Shown here piece by piece: positions 26,614 to 38,880 of a DNA stretch of 64,000 bases (position 1 is the first letter of the stretch; each line of letters starts with the position of its first letter). Made by a program: the position numbers and the translations under genes. Source of the stretch: Faecalibacterium sp. An122 (GTDB lineage Bacteria > Bacillota > Clostridia > Oscillospirales > Ruminococcaceae); assembly GCF_002160895.1 (NCBI RefSeq), contig NZ_NFLL01000007.1, positions 1-64,000 on the forward strand, in the 5' to 3' direction. The notes beneath the pieces are model-generated. The model was not told the DNA's origin. It saw only the letters and a program-made list of their open reading frames with translations, and did not search any database.

Positions 26614-29600
26614 TTATTCGCTGCGGAGGGCGACGACGGGGTCTTTTTTGGCGGCGCTGCGGGAGGGGATCAGGCCCGAGATGAGGGTCAGGAACATGCT
26701 GATGGCAATGAGGATGATGGCCGCCGGCAAAGGCAGAACCGCATTCAGGGTCTGGATTCCGGTCACCGAATGCAGCACCATGTTCACCGGGATGCACAGC
26801 AGATAGGTCACCACCACGCCCAGCAGACCCGAGGCAAAGCCAATGATGACCGTCTCGGCGTTGAACATCACCGATACATCCCGCTTGGATGCGCCGATGG
26901 CCCGCAGAATGCCGATCTCCCGGGTCCGCTCCTGGACCGAAATCAGGGTGATGACGCCGATCATGATGGAGGAGACAATCAGGGAAATGGCCACAAAGGC
27001 AATCAGCACATAGGTGATGGCGCTGATGATGGAGGTCACCGCCGACATCATCAGGCCTACATAGTCGGTGTAGGAAATCTGGTGCAGCTCGTCCATGCCC
27101 TCATTGTAGGCCGCAATCACATCTTCCACCGTGGCTTTGCTCTCAAAGGTGGCGGCGTAGAGGTTGACGGCAGTGGGAGAATCCAGATCAATGCAGCCCA
27201 GGGTGGTCAGGTTGTCCTCGTAGGTGGACTCCGAGAACTCCATCACCACTTCATAGTAGGCCGCCCACTGGTCCGGGGTGTAGCCGTCCATGGCCAGCTT
27301 CAGGGCGTTGACCTTCTGGGAATCCGGCAGGGCGGCCAGCTGCTGGCTCACCTGCTGGGAATACTGGCTCTCCAGCTGGGCGGTCAGCATCTGGGAGAAG
27401 GTAGACTTCAGTTCCTCGTCGCTCATGTCCGCCACATAGCTGTCAATCTGCTCCTGGCTGACGCTCATCTGCTGGGTCAGCACCGAGGACAGGGTGGAGA
27501 GCATCTCCTCCCGGGTCATGTCCGCCAGCATGGAATCCACCTGCTGGGCAATGAATTCGGTGTCGGGCTGGCTCATGATGGTCACATAGACCTGAGCCTG
27601 GCCCGCCTGGTCCAGGCTGTCAATATAGGCCCGCAGCTCCTGTTCCTTTTCCGCTTTGGTCAGGCTGTCGGCGCGGGAGGCAAAGGGCAGGCCGGTCAGC
27701 ACGTCCCGGTCCGGGTTGGCCTTCTGGGCCTGCACCGCCGGCGACTGCTCGGCCTGTTCCACAATGTAGTCGATCAGGCCGGAGGTATAGCAGATTTTGC
27801 CCGAAATCATGGTGGTCTCCACATCGGGCTTTTTCCGGATGATGCCGCTGACGTGGAGTTTAAGGGCGTTGTCGTAGAGGTATTTCAGGCCCGCTTCGCT
27901 CTCCCGCAGGTCGGTGTAGAGGCCGGTGGCTTCGTCGTAGCTGTAGCAGGAGGAGGGGAGAATCACACGGAAATCGCTGCCGCAGATCTCCTCATAGCTC
28001 CACTGGTCCTTTCGGTCGGAGGCGGTGGCCTCGCCGTCGGCCAGGGCCATCATCTCGTCCTCCGGGATCAGGCCCAGGGCGTAGAGGGTCATGTCGTCCA
28101 GCTCGTTGTTTTCGTCCACCACCAGCACCACCTGGTCGTAACTGGAAGGCCATGCGCCGTACACCAGGTCATACTGGCGGGTCAAAAGGTCGTTGACCGG
28201 GGCGCCGTTGTCCCCCGGCAGCAGCTCCTGCCACAGGGTCATCATGCCGCCGCCCATCATGGAGGACATCCCCATCATGGAACTCATGGAGGAGCTGTCC
28301 CCGGTCATGCCCGCCATCCAGGGAGAGGACATGGCGTCCGTACCCATGATGGACACCAGCAGTTTCTGCATCATCTGGGTGGTGTCCGATTGGATGATCT
28401 GGCCGTCGGTGTTTTTGGTGTACACCTGGGGGCTGATGGCATAGGAATACTGGATGCCGCTGAGGGCCCCGCTCAGGGGGGATTCGAGGTCGGCCAGCTG
28501 GTCCTCCAGATAGCGCTTGAAGGATTTCAGGTCGTTCTGGGCCACGTCCAGATTGTTGATGGCCGTCACCAGTTCCCGCACCGCCGGACGCTCATAGACC
28601 GCGTCCAGCCCGTGGTCGATCTCCTCGGTGCGCAGGTTCATAAAGGTCTGGATCAGGCTGGTCAAATTGATGTTGGTGGCCTGAATGGACAGGGGGTAAG
28701 AGGAGAGGGCGTTCTCCTGCATGACGTTGATATAATCCGTCATGCCCTGGGACACCGACAAAATCAGGGCGATGCCGATGATGCCGATGGACCCCGCAAA
28801 GGCCGTCAGGGTGGTGCGGCCCTTTTTGGTGAACAGATTTTTCAGGGACAGGCCGAAAGAGGTGGCAAAGGACATGGAGGGCTTGCGGATCTTTTTGCCC
28901 CGGCTGGCCTCCACCTCGGCGGCATCGGCCGCCCGCTCCGCCTCCAGTTCGGCGGGGGTGAGGGGGTTGGAATCGCTGGTGAGCTGACCGTCCAGCACCC
29001 GGATGATGCGGGAAGAATACTGTTCCGCCAGGGGCGGGTTGTGGGTGACCATGACAATCAGGCGGTCCTTGCTGATTTCCTTCAGCAGCTCCATCACCTG
29101 GACGCTGGTCTCGGTGTCCAGAGCGCCGGTGGGCTCGTCGGCCAGGATGATGTCGGGGTTGTTGACGATGGCGCGGGCAATGGCCACACGCTGCATCTGG
29201 CCGCCCGACATCTCGCTGGGCCGCTTGAACAGCTGATTGCCCAGGCCCACCTTTTCCAGGGCCTCCACCGCCCGGTCCCGGCGCTCGGCCCGGCTGACGC
29301 CGGACAGGGTCAGGGCCAGTTCCACGTTCCGCAGAACGGTCTGATGGGGGATCAGGTTATAGCTCTGGAACACAAAGCCCACCGAATGGTTGCGGTAGGC
29401 GTCCCAGTCCCGGTCCTGAAAGGACTTGGTGGAGCGGCCGTTGATGATCAGATCGCCGTCGGTGTACTGGTCCAGGCCGCCGATGATGTTCAGCAGGGTG
29501 GTCTTGCCGCAGCCCGAGGGGCCCAGAATGGACACAAACTCCGAGCGCCGGAACTGGATGCTCACCCCTTTCAGGGCGTGAACCACCGTAGCGCCCATGG

Positions 29601-29634
29601 GGTAATCTTTCTTGATGTTGCGTAATTCAAGCAT
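26614..29634 (-). CDS. ABC transporter with fused ATPase and FtsX/MacB-like permease
   Basis: The 1006-residue protein begins with an ATPase domain: Walker A GPSGCGKT at 38-45, signature [14 protein letters not shown], Walker [13 protein letters not shown] and H-loop THN. After a linker, the first membrane segment is at about 275-295, followed by an extracytoplasmic region of about 550 residues (Met/Gln/Asp-rich) and three C-terminal membrane segments with the FtsX motif ([19 protein letters not shown]). Such fused MacB-type proteins export peptides or lipoproteins, or act as mechanotransmitters. It stands alone. Its 3' end abuts the repeat cluster and ends VVALRSE. Confidence 0.92.
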   Translation of the reverse strand: MLELRNIKKDYPMGATVVHALKGVSIQFRRSEFVSILGPSGCGKTTLLNIIGGLDQYTDGDLIINGRSTKSFQDRDWDAYRNHSVGFVFQSYNLIPHQTVLRNVELALTLSGVSRAERRDRAVEALEKVGLGNQLFKRPSEMSGGQMQRVAIARAIVNNPDIILADEPTGALDTETSVQVMELLKEISKDRLIVMVTHNPPLAEQYSSRIIRVLDGQLTSDSNPLTPAELEAERAADAAEVEASRGKKIRKPSMSFATSFGLSLKNLFTKKGRTTLTAFAGSIGIIGIALILSVSQGMTDYINVMQENALSSYPLSIQATNINLTSLIQTFMNLRTEEIDHGLDAVYERPAVRELVTAINNLDVAQNDLKSFKRYLEDQLADLESPLSGALSGIQYSYAISPQVYTKNTDGQIIQSDTTQMMQKLLVSIMGTDAMSSPWMAGMTGDSSSMSSMMGMSSMMGGGMMTLWQELLPGDNGAPVNDLLTRQYDLVYGAWPSSYDQVVLVVDENNELDDMTLYALGLIPEDEMMALADGEATASDRKDQWSYEEICGSDFRVILPSSCYSYDEATGLYTDLRESEAGLKYLYDNALKLHVSGIIRKKPDVETTMISGKICYTSGLIDYIVEQAEQSPAVQAQKANPDRDVLTGLPFASRADSLTKAEKEQELRAYIDSLDQAGQAQVYVTIMSQPDTEFIAQQVDSMLADMTREEMLSTLSSVLTQQMSVSQEQIDSYVADMSDEELKSTFSQMLTAQLESQYSQQVSQQLAALPDSQKVNALKLAMDGYTPDQWAAYYEVVMEFSESTYEDNLTTLGCIDLDSPTAVNLYAATFESKATVEDVIAAYNEGMDELHQISYTDYVGLMMSAVTSIISAITYVLIAFVAISLIVSSIMIGVITLISVQERTREIGILRAIGASKRDVSVMFNAETVIIGFASGLLGVVVTYLLCIPVNMVLHSVTGIQTLNAVLPLPAAIILIAISMFLTLISGLIPSRSAAKKDPVVALRSE

Positions 29635-29773
29635 GGCGGATTACTTTCACTTTCCTTCTGCAGTATAAGCCAGTCAAAAGATGGGAACCTCTGTAGTATA
29701 CCTTACAATTATGAACGTTTTTTATCTACAGACGGTCCTTTTGTAAAAACTTTTTTCCGGCCGCTGCCCCGCC

Positions 29774-30352
29774 TCAGAGGGAGGAGACGAAAATCTCCAG
29801 GCCGATAAAGATCAGGATGACGCCGCCCAGGATGGAGGCCTTGCCGGCCAGGCGGGTGCCGAAGGTGCGGCCGATCACCAGGCCGCCCCAGCAGATCACA
29901 AAGGTCACCACCGCAATGATGGCGGCGCAGACCACCGCCATCAGGGGGCCGTACTCGGCGATGGTGAAGCCCACCGACAGCGCGTCGATGGAGGTGGCGA
30001 TGCCCTGCAGGATCAAACCGCCCTTGCTGACCCCTTCGCACTCCTCGTCCTCCTTGCTTTTGATGCCCTCCAGCAGCATTTTGCCGCCGATGTAGCACAG
30101 CAGCAGCAGGGCAATCCAGGGGATAAAGACGGTAAAGCCCTCAAACAGCTGCAAAACGGTGTGGACGCAGATCCAGCCCAGCAGGGGCATCAGGGCCTGG
30201 AACCCCGCGAACACCCCCGCAATGGTTCCCATCCGGCGGCGGTTCATGCAGGGCTCATGCAGGCCGTTGGCCATGGACACCGAGAAGGCATCCATGGCCA
30301 GGCCCACGCCCAAAAGCAGGCTGTTGACAAAAAAACGCAGACTCCAGGTCAT
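29774..30352 (-). CDS. mntP: Manganese efflux pump MntP
   Basis: The 192-residue protein has six membrane segments in two repeats, with the paired motifs GLAMDAFSVSMANG and ATSIDALSVGF, whose Asp residues bind Mn2+. It exports manganese to prevent toxicity. The ATG at 30352 has GGAGGAA upstream; the longer frame would run into the terminator hairpin. It is preceded by a yybP-ykoY riboswitch with an intrinsic terminator, the classical control of mntP-type genes, so expression should rise with Mn2+. Confidence 0.95.
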   Translation of the reverse strand: MTWSLRFFVNSLLLGVGLAMDAFSVSMANGLHEPCMNRRRMGTIAGVFAGFQALMPLLGWICVHTVLQLFEGFTVFIPWIALLLLCYIGGKMLLEGIKSKEDEECEGVSKGGLILQGIATSIDALSVGFTIAEYGPLMAVVCAAIIAVVTFVICWGGLVIGRTFGTRLAGKASILGGVILIFIGLEIFVSSL

Positions 30353-30382
30353 TTTACAGTTCCTCCATTCCTGACAAGCAGC

Positions 30383-30416
30383 ATAAAAAACGGACACAGC
30401 CCCGCGGGCTGTGTCC
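30383..30416 (-). terminator. Expression-platform terminator of the mntP riboswitch
   Basis: GGACACAGCC and its complement GGGCTGTGTCC form a stem followed by GTTTTTT on the minus strand. It lies between the aptamer and the mntP start. Confidence 0.9.
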
Positions 30417-30464
30417 ATCGATCCGTTGTTCCCAAAAAGGCAGACTCCATGTACACAGCACCTG

Positions 30465-30606
30465 CGTGCTGAGGACATGAGTCTCGCAATAGGGGCACGC
30501 CCTGACCGGCGTCCCCTCTGGCAAGCCAGGCCGTCCGACGGCCAGTATGTTGACTTGCCGCGCCGGCGGTTTGCAGCCGGCGCCCGCTACTCCCTCATGG
30601 ATGTTT
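30465..30606 (-). promoter_or_regulatory. yybP-ykoY manganese riboswitch
   Basis: On the minus strand the aptamer shows the conserved GGGAGTAGC segment, AAGTCAACATACTGG, GGCTTGCCAGAGGGGACG, and a closing GCGAGACTCATG that pairs with CATGAG at the 5' side. These are the family's hallmark sequences. Mn2+ binding should prevent the terminator at 30383-30416 from forming and allow mntP transcription. A weak promoter may lie at about 30625-30660. Confidence 0.92.
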
Positions 30607-30720
30607 TGCTTGTTCCGCCCTAGGATATCATATGGTTCCGGGGTTTGTCCATAGAAACCGTGGGGGCCGCGGCTTTTTTGGGTTCGGCGCGGATTTGGGC
30701 GGAAACCGGCCAAAGGACGC

Positions 30721-30757
30721 CAAAAAGCCCCCGTCCGGGGTCCGGGCGGGGGCTTGG
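30721..30757 (-). terminator. Terminator of gyrA
   Basis: AGCCCCCGCCCGG and its complement form a stable stem followed by TTTTTGG on the minus strand, about 35 bp after the gyrA stop. Confidence 0.88.
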
Positions 30758-30791
30758 GTCGGTATGGGAAACAATCCGGCGGCGGGGAAGG

Positions 30792-33377
30792 TTATTCCTC
30801 GGTGTCGGTATCGGTGGCCGGGGTTTCCGCGGCGGCTTCGGCAGCCTCTGCGGCCTCCAGAGCGGCCACTTCCTCGGCGGTGGGCTCGCCGTCGGCGGTG
30901 TCGGCCTCGGGCTTTGCGGTCTCGGCCTCGTCGTCGTGGTCGGTGCGGGCCACCACCGTCACCCGGTCGGTGTCGCCCAGGCGCATGACCCGGACGCCGC
31001 TGCCGTAGCGGCTCTGGATGGTGATATCCGCGGCGTGCATCCGGATGATGACGCCCTCCTGGCTGCTGAGCAGCACATCGTCGATGTCGTCCACGATCTT
31101 GATGCCGGCCACCTTGTCCTTGGAGGCGTCGTAGTTGCGCACGCCCTTGCCGCCGCGGCCGGTGAGGCGGTAGTCCTCGATCTGGCTCCGGCGGCCCTTG
31201 CCCTGTTCGGTGACGGTCAGGACGGTGGCGCCTTCACGGCAGATGGAGACACCCACCACTTCGTCCCCTTCCTCCAGTCGGATGGCCCGGACGCCGTGGC
31301 CGCCGCGGCCCATGGGCCGGGCGTCGCTCTCATAGAAGCGGATGGCCTGGCCGTTGCGGGTGGCCACAATCAGGGTGTCGTTGCCGGTGGTAAGGCGAGT
31401 CCAGGCGATGGAATCCCCCTCGTTGAGGGAAATGGCAATCAGGCCGCTCTTGCGGATGTTGGCGTACTGACTGAGGGGGGTCCGCTTGATGAGGCCCTGA
31501 CGGGTCACCATGGTGACAAAGCCGTCCTCGCCGCTGTCCTTGGCGGCCTGGCGCAGCATATTGGTGACCTTTTCGCCCTCGGCCAGCTGCAGCAGGTTGA
31601 CGATATGGGCGCCCTTGCTGGTGCGGCTGCCCTCGGCGATGGTATAGCCCTTGATCCGGAACAGGCGGCCCCGGTCGGTGACAAACAGGACATAGTCATG
31701 GGTAGAGCCCACGAACATTTCCTGGACAATGTCCTCTTCCTTCCGGGTCATGCCCAGGATGCCGCGGCCGCCGCGGTGCTGGGCCTGATAGATGGCCTTG
31801 GGCTGGCGCTTGACGTAGCCGGCCTCGGTGAGGGTGTAGACGCACTGTTCCTCAGCGATCAGGTCCTCGATATCCACCTCGCCGGTGACGGTCTCGATCT
31901 CGGTGCGGCGCTCGTCGCCAAAGCGGCGCTTGATTTCCAGCAGCTCCTCCTTGACGATGGCCAGCACCCGCTGGTCGTCGGCCAGGATGGCCTGCCAGTC
32001 GTCGATCTTGCTCTGCAGGGCGGCCAGCTCCTCCTCGATCTTGAGGATTTCCAGGCCGGCCAGACGGCCCAGCTGCAGTTTCACGATGGCGTCGGCCTGG
32101 GGATCGTCAAAGCCGAACTTCTCCATAATGGCGGCCTTGGCCTCGGCCATGCCGCCCTTGCAGGCGCGGATGGTGGCGATCAGCTCATCCACAATGTCGG
32201 TGGCCTTTTTCAGACCTTCCAGGATGTGGGCCCGCTCCTGGGCCTTCTTCAGGTCATAGCCGGTGCGCCGGCGGATGACGTCGTCCTGGAACTCGACGTA
32301 CTTGGCGATCATCTGCTTGAGGGTCAGCACCCGGGGGATCTTGTGGTCGATGGCCAGCATGATGACGCCCACGGTGTCCTGAAGCTGGGTGTAGCGGTAC
32401 AGCTGGTTCAGAACCACCTGGGGGTTGGCGTCCCGGCGCAGGTCGATGACCACCCGCATACCCTTGCGGTTGGTCTCGTCGTTCAGGTCGGTGATGCCCT
32501 CAATCCGCTTGTCCTTCACCAGGTCGGCGATGCTCTCGATCAGCCGGGCCTTGTTGACCATATAGGGGATCTCGGTGATGACGATCTGGAACCGGCCATT
32601 CTTCTTTTCCTCGATGACGGCACGGCCCCGCAGGGTGATCTTGCCGCGGCCGGTGGCGTAGGCGGCGCGGATGCCGCTGCGGCCCATGATGATGCCGGCG
32701 GTGGGGAAGTCGGGTCCCTTGATGTGCTCCATCAGGCCCGCCAGGTCAATGTCGGGGTTGTCGATGTAGGCGATGCACCCGTCGATGACCTCGCCCAGGT
32801 TGTGGGGCGGGATGTTGGTGGCCATGCCCACCGCGATGCCCTGGCTGCCGTTGACCAGCAGGTTGGGGAAGCGGCAGGGCAGCACCTGGGGCTCCTTCTT
32901 GGTCTCATCGTAGTTGGGGTCCCAGTCCACCGTATCCTTGTCGATGTCGGTGAGCATTTCCACCGCCATCCGGCTCATGCGGGCCTCGGTGTAACGGTAA
33001 GCAGCCGGGGGGTCGCCGTCCACCGAACCGAAGTTGCCCTGGCCATCCACCAGCGGGTAGCGCAGGGAGAAGTCCTGGGCCAGACGGACCATGGCGTCGT
33101 AGACCGACGCGTCGCCGTGGGGGTGATAGGAGCCCAGCACCGCGCCGACGGTGTCGGCCGACTTGCGGTAGGGATGGTTGGGGTCGTTGCCGCGCTCGTG
33201 CATGGTAAACAGGATGCGGCGGTGAACCGGCTTGAGGCCGTCCCGCACGTCGGGCAGAGCACGGGAGGCAATGACCGACATCGAGTAATCCAGGAAGGCG
33301 GTCTCAATTTCTTTCTTGACGTCCCGGATGATTTTCTTGGTCCCGGTGCCGGGTATCATGACGTAATCTTCTTCCAT
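30792..33377 (-). CDS. gyrA: DNA gyrase subunit A
   Basis: The 861-residue subunit cuts and rejoins DNA; with GyrB it introduces negative supercoils. The catalytic tyrosine is Tyr129 ([11 protein letters not shown]). The GyrA box that marks gyrase rather than topoisomerase IV is present as QHRGGRG. The quinolone-determining region reads [10 protein letters not shown]: Ala90 takes the place of E. coli Ser83, with Asp94 equal to Asp87. The C-terminal pinwheel has the usual repeated blades, then an acidic Ala/Glu/Thr-rich tail. It lies 90 bp after gyrB, in the standard origin-proximal order. Confidence 0.98.
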   Translation of the reverse strand: MEEDYVMIPGTGTKKIIRDVKKEIETAFLDYSMSVIASRALPDVRDGLKPVHRRILFTMHERGNDPNHPYRKSADTVGAVLGSYHPHGDASVYDAMVRLAQDFSLRYPLVDGQGNFGSVDGDPPAAYRYTEARMSRMAVEMLTDIDKDTVDWDPNYDETKKEPQVLPCRFPNLLVNGSQGIAVGMATNIPPHNLGEVIDGCIAYIDNPDIDLAGLMEHIKGPDFPTAGIIMGRSGIRAAYATGRGKITLRGRAVIEEKKNGRFQIVITEIPYMVNKARLIESIADLVKDKRIEGITDLNDETNRKGMRVVIDLRRDANPQVVLNQLYRYTQLQDTVGVIMLAIDHKIPRVLTLKQMIAKYVEFQDDVIRRRTGYDLKKAQERAHILEGLKKATDIVDELIATIRACKGGMAEAKAAIMEKFGFDDPQADAIVKLQLGRLAGLEILKIEEELAALQSKIDDWQAILADDQRVLAIVKEELLEIKRRFGDERRTEIETVTGEVDIEDLIAEEQCVYTLTEAGYVKRQPKAIYQAQHRGGRGILGMTRKEEDIVQEMFVGSTHDYVLFVTDRGRLFRIKGYTIAEGSRTSKGAHIVNLLQLAEGEKVTNMLRQAAKDSGEDGFVTMVTRQGLIKRTPLSQYANIRKSGLIAISLNEGDSIAWTRLTTGNDTLIVATRNGQAIRFYESDARPMGRGGHGVRAIRLEEGDEVVGVSICREGATVLTVTEQGKGRRSQIEDYRLTGRGGKGVRNYDASKDKVAGIKIVDDIDDVLLSSQEGVIIRMHAADITIQSRYGSGVRVMRLGDTDRVTVVARTDHDDEAETAKPEADTADGEPTAEEVAALEAAEAAEAAAETPATDTDTEE

Positions 33378-33467
33378 AGTTCCTCCAAAAGAGCGGCGCA
33401 GGGCCGCCGGCTGTTCCGGGTGGGAATCCGGCGGCGGGCCGCAGGGTTTGTTCCGTATTCCGCCTGG

Positions 33468-35456
<1,989 letters not shown>

Positions 35457-35580
35457 TGTATCTCTCCCTCTTGTATCAGATTTGCTTCTATTCAAACGTT
35501 TTTTCGCGGTGGATGTCAGTGTGTCCTTTCAGCGGGAAAAACCTGCGCTGAAAAGGGCAAAAATCTGCGTTTCGGGCCTC

Positions 35581-35743
35581 AGGGTGTATCTGAGAATTCA
35601 GAAATGCTGGATCATTCGCCCCAAAGATGCAGCTGCAAGGCGCAGGAGCGCCGCACTCCTTTGTGGAATGCAAGCGACTGCAACGCGGCAGATGCGCTTT
35701 GGGGCAGAATAAGACAGCGTTGAGGAGTTTTCAGATACACCCT
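35581..35743. mobile_element. MITE-like 163-bp palindromic element
   Basis: It is bounded by exact 13-bp inverted ends AGGGTGTATCTGA / TCAGATACACCCT. A second inverted pair, ATTCGCCCCAAAG with CTTTGGGGCAGAAT, lies inside, so the whole segment can fold into one hairpin. It has no coding capacity. It sits between remB and gyrB, and its outer AG completes the TAG stop codon of remB. No clear target duplication is visible. Confidence 0.75.
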
Positions 35744-36011
35744 AGTCTCCGGCCCAGTCGGGCAGGGGCTGCTCGGCGCGGCGGCGCAAAGCGGCGCTGG
35801 ACAGCTCGGACAAATAGACGGTGTCCACCGGGCTGTCGGCCAGAACATAGCTCTGGGGCAGTTCGTCCGACAAGCTGACCACCGCCCCGTTTTTCTGGGC
35901 ATACTCCAGAAAGCTGCGTCCCCGGGGGGACACGGTGGTGGTCTCCAGGCTGAAAATCCCGATGATGTCCCGGCTGTTCAGGACATAGTCCCGGCCCAGA
36001 TGCAGATACAT
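35742..36011 (-). CDS. remB: RemB-like regulator (DUF370)
   Basis: The 89-residue product matches the small DNA-binding Rem family (MYLHLGRDYVLNSRDIIGIFSLET). In B. subtilis remB also lies between recF and gyrB; the related RemA activates matrix and osmoprotection genes. GGGAGG precedes the ATG. The last codons (PDWAGD) read into a TAG stop formed at the junction with the MITE-like element, so the true ancestral C-terminus may have been longer or different. Confidence 0.88.
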   Translation of the reverse strand: MYLHLGRDYVLNSRDIIGIFSLETTTVSPRGRSFLEYAQKNGAVVSLSDELPQSYVLADSPVDTVYLSELSSAALRRRAEQPLPDWAGD

Positions 36012-36034
36012 GGTCTGCCTCCCTCTCTGAAAGG

Positions 36035-37138
36035 CTAAAGCTGCGTCAGGACGCCGCCCTCCATCCGGCAGATGACGCCGTCGGTATGGAGCAGGGCCGC
36101 GTCGTCGCAGCTGGTAACAAAAGTCTGCCGCTCCCGCATCCGGGTCAGCAGATAGGCCCGCCGGCCCTCGTCCAGCTCGCTGAGGACGTCGTCCAGCAGC
36201 AGCACCGGCCGTTCCCCGGTGATCCGGGCGGAGGCGTCGGCCTCGGCCATTTTCAGGCTCAGCACCACGCTGCGCTGCTGGCCCTGGCTGGCAAAGCTGC
36301 GGGCAGGCTGGCCGTCCAGATCCAGAGCCAGGTCCTCCCGATGGGGGCCGCAGAGGCTCTGACCGGCCCGGAGTTCCTCGTCGCGGCGGCGGGCCAGCAG
36401 CTGGGCCATCCCGCCCGGCTCAAACTGAGCCTCATACCGGATGGAAAGCTGTTCGGCGCCCCGGGACAGTTCCCGGTAATTATCCGCCGCCATGGGGGAC
36501 AGCAGGGCCAGATAGTCCCGCCGCCGGCTCTGGATTTCCTCGCCGCAGCGGGCCAGTTCCAGGTTCAGCACCTCCAGCAGATCCAGCTTTTCCCGCAGGG
36601 GAATTTCCGGCTGGCTGGAGGAGCGGCGCAGCAGGCTGTTTTTCTGCTGCAGAACCCGGGTATACCGGCGGTAAAGGGCCAGATAGCCGGGGTAGAGCTG
36701 GCACAGAGCCGCATCCAGAAAGCGGCGCCGGCCGTCGGGAGGGCCTTTCACCAGGCTCAGATGCCCGGGATCAAAGACCACCGCCGGAAAGCTCCCCGCC
36801 AGGCTGGAGGCCCGCTTGGGAGCGGCGCCGTTCCAGACGGCGTAACGGCCGGGGCGCTCGGTCCCGGCCGCGCCCACCGTGAGGCGGATCTGGTTTTCCT
36901 TGCCGTTGTCCCCCACGGTGACCGCCTCCAGGGCGGCGAAAGGGGCGTCCCGCCGGATCAGCTCGATGTCCTTGCCGCCGCGGAAGCTCTTGCCCCCGGT
37001 CAGAAGCCAGACGGCCTCCAGCAGGTTGGTTTTTCCCTGGCCGTTGTTGCCGCAGATGACGGTCAGCTCAGGCCCGGGCACCAGGGAGGCCGCGGCGATG
37101 TTGCGGTAATTTTCCAGGGTCAGTGAAGCCAGGCGCAT
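36035..37138 (-). CDS. recF: DNA replication and repair protein RecF
   Basis: The 367-residue SMC-like ATPase loads RecA at single-strand gaps. Walker A is GNNGQGKTNLLEAVWLLTGG (about 30-37 core), the signature SQGQQRSVVLSLKMAEA and Walker B PVLLLDDVLSELDEGRR are present. Its ATG overlaps the rlbA stop (TAATG), so translation is coupled. Gene order dnaN-rlbA-recF-remB-gyrB is the conserved Firmicutes origin order. Confidence 0.97.
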   Translation of the reverse strand: MRLASLTLENYRNIAAASLVPGPELTVICGNNGQGKTNLLEAVWLLTGGKSFRGGKDIELIRRDAPFAALEAVTVGDNGKENQIRLTVGAAGTERPGRYAVWNGAAPKRASSLAGSFPAVVFDPGHLSLVKGPPDGRRRFLDAALCQLYPGYLALYRRYTRVLQQKNSLLRRSSSQPEIPLREKLDLLEVLNLELARCGEEIQSRRRDYLALLSPMAADNYRELSRGAEQLSIRYEAQFEPGGMAQLLARRRDEELRAGQSLCGPHREDLALDLDGQPARSFASQGQQRSVVLSLKMAEADASARITGERPVLLLDDVLSELDEGRRAYLLTRMRERQTFVTSCDDAALLHTDGVICRMEGGVLTQL

Positions 37139-37353
37139 TACTGTCCCTCAGCGATTTTGACGGTCCGGCCGTCCAGCTGGATGGTGTCGCCGGGCACGCA
37201 TTTCTTGCCCCGCATGGTGCAGACTTCGCCGTTCAGCAGCACCTCGCCGGCCTGAATCCGCTCCTTGGCCTCGCCGCCGGTCTCGGCCAGGCCCGCAAAT
37301 TTCAGCAGGGCGTCCAGCTTGATATATTCGGTGTGAATCACAACCCGTTCCAT
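37138..37353 (-). CDS. rlbA: S4-domain RNA-binding protein RlbA/YaaA
   Basis: The 71-residue product is one S4 domain ([34 protein letters not shown]). It is known as YaaA or RlbA, next to recF in most Firmicutes; a ribosome-linked role has been proposed. I choose the ATG at 37353 after GAGGAGG; an in-frame TTG at 37371 would overlap the dnaN stop. It starts 14 bp after dnaN. Confidence 0.92.
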   Translation of the reverse strand: MERVVIHTEYIKLDALLKFAGLAETGGEAKERIQAGEVLLNGEVCTMRGKKCVPGDTIQLDGRTVKIAEGQ

Positions 37354-37367
37354 ACCCACAAGCCTCC

Positions 37368-38474
37368 TCAATCGTTCCGGAACCGCACCGGCAGCACCAG
37401 ATACAGGAAATCTTCCCCTTCGGCCGGCAGGATCTTCACCGGGCTCAGAGGACCGCTCAGCTGGATGCGGACCTGTTCGGTCCGGGCATTGCGCAGGGCG
37501 TCCAGCAGGTAGCGGTTATTGAAACCGATTTCAACCTCTTCGCCCTCACAGGCGGCGGCAAATTCATCCACCACGCGGCCCAGACTGGTCTGGCAGCGGA
37601 CGATGACTTTACCCTCTGTAAAAGTAATGCGGAGGGGGTTCTTTAAACGCTCTGTAATAATCAGAGAGGCACGCTCGATGGTCTCGATGAAGCCCTTGGT
37701 GTCCAGCACCGCCTGGGTGCGGTAGCCCTCGGGGATGACGTTCTTGTAGTTCAGGAACTCGCCCTCGATCAGGCGGCTCATGATGGTATAACCCGCTGTA
37801 ATAAAGACCACATAGCGGCGGTTGGCGCAGATGCGGACCTCGGCCTCATCGTCGTTGGCCAGCAGCCGGAGCACCTCGTTCATGGTTTTGCCGGGGACGA
37901 TGATGCGGATTTCCTTGTTGGCGGGGACTTTCCGCTCCACGATGGCCAGCCGGAAACCGTCCAGGGCCACCACCGTCAGGCTCTCGGTGCCGATTTCAAA
38001 CAGCTCGCCGGTGTGGGCGGGGCGTTTTTCGTCCTGGCTGACGGCATACAGGGTCCGCTCCACCATCTCCCGGAAGGTGCCGGTCTTGATGGTGAGGGTT
38101 TCCTCGGCGCCGGTGTTGGGCAGCTGGGGAAAATCGGTGGCGGGCATGCTCTGGATCTCAAACTGGGCAACTCCACCCTGGATCGTTGTTTTTCCGTTGT
38201 CAGCCACCGAGATGTTGATCTGTCCGGCCGGCATCCGGCGGACCATGTCGCTGAGCAATTTGGCATTCAGCACGATTTCGCCCGGCTCCAGGACGTTGGC
38301 CTCGATGGTGGTGACGATGCCCAGCTCCAGGTCGTAGCCGGTGAGGGTCAGGGTGAAACCTTCAGCTTTCAACAGGATGCCTTCCAGCACCGGCACGGTG
38401 GACCGGAGGGTCACCGCCCGGGAGACGCCGTCGATGGCGGCGCTCAAAAGTGTCTTATCACAGATGATTTTCAA
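37368..38474 (-). CDS. dnaN: DNA polymerase III beta subunit (sliding clamp)
   Basis: The 368-residue clamp has three repeated domains and the conserved C-terminal end [12 protein letters not shown]; the last residues differ from the common MPMR tail but occupy the same place. The start is TTG (38474), with AAGGGAGAA just upstream; no ATG is available nearby, which is unusual for dnaN. The 406-bp gap to dnaA contains the DnaA-box cluster. It tethers polymerase III to DNA. Confidence 0.97.
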   Translation of the reverse strand: MKIICDKTLLSAAIDGVSRAVTLRSTVPVLEGILLKAEGFTLTLTGYDLELGIVTTIEANVLEPGEIVLNAKLLSDMVRRMPAGQINISVADNGKTTIQGGVAQFEIQSMPATDFPQLPNTGAEETLTIKTGTFREMVERTLYAVSQDEKRPAHTGELFEIGTESLTVVALDGFRLAIVERKVPANKEIRIIVPGKTMNEVLRLLANDDEAEVRICANRRYVVFITAGYTIMSRLIEGEFLNYKNVIPEGYRTQAVLDTKGFIETIERASLIITERLKNPLRITFTEGKVIVRCQTSLGRVVDEFAAACEGEEVEIGFNNRYLLDALRNARTEQVRIQLSGPLSPVKILPAEGEDFLYLVLPVRFRND

Positions 38475-38589
38475 GATATGTTCTCCCTTTGCTTGCTCTT
38501 ATTGGCCGGGGCGTCTGGGCAGACCGGCCGTTTGGATCAAAAAGAGGTGCGTCAGCGCCTCTCTATTAAACTTGTTGCAGTAAAAGTAG

Positions 38590-38760
38590 TAGGGGCTGGG
38601 GATTGTGTGGAAAACTCGGATTTTCCTTTTCCTGACAGGGGTTTTGCTTTTCCACCAGATTGTGAAGGGTTTGTGGACAGTTGGTGGAATCGGGGTTGGC
38701 GTCCAGGTTTTTCACAGGCGCTGTGGAAAAGAAAAGTTGAATGTTGAAAACTCGGTGTAA
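38590..38760. other. Candidate oriC: DnaA-box cluster between dnaA and dnaN
   Basis: Box-like nonamers are TGTGGAAAA at 38606-38614 and 38722-38730, TTTTCCACC at 38648-38656, TTGTGGACA at 38671-38679, TTTTTCACA at 38708-38716 and TGTTGAAAA at 38742-38750. The consensus is TTATCCACA and its complement. Six sites in 150 bp beside dnaN fit the second half of a bipartite Firmicutes origin. The remaining 38475-38880 sequence shows no gene. Confidence 0.75.
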
Positions 38761-38880
38761 AAAGTGGAGAACTTCTCCGGCCCTCCGGCCCGTTTTGGAC
38801 AAAAGCAGGGGAGAGGCCCCGGGTTTTCGACTTGTTCTGCCTTTTTTGGGGAAAATCCAACGGCTGACGGCTGTTTCCGG

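Noticed and set aside
29315-29335. parS-like GTTCCACGTTCCGC
   Set aside because: It is not palindromic and lies within the ATPase coding region of the ABC gene; only half of the site matches.
26770-29625. A 951-codon open frame opposite the ABC transporter gene
   Set aside because: Antisense shadow; rich in His/Gly/Gln, no recognisable fold, no start signals.
35612-35902. A 96-codon frame overlapping the MITE-like element and remB
   Set aside because: It is out of frame with remB and crosses the palindrome; no start signal. remB explains the coding signal.
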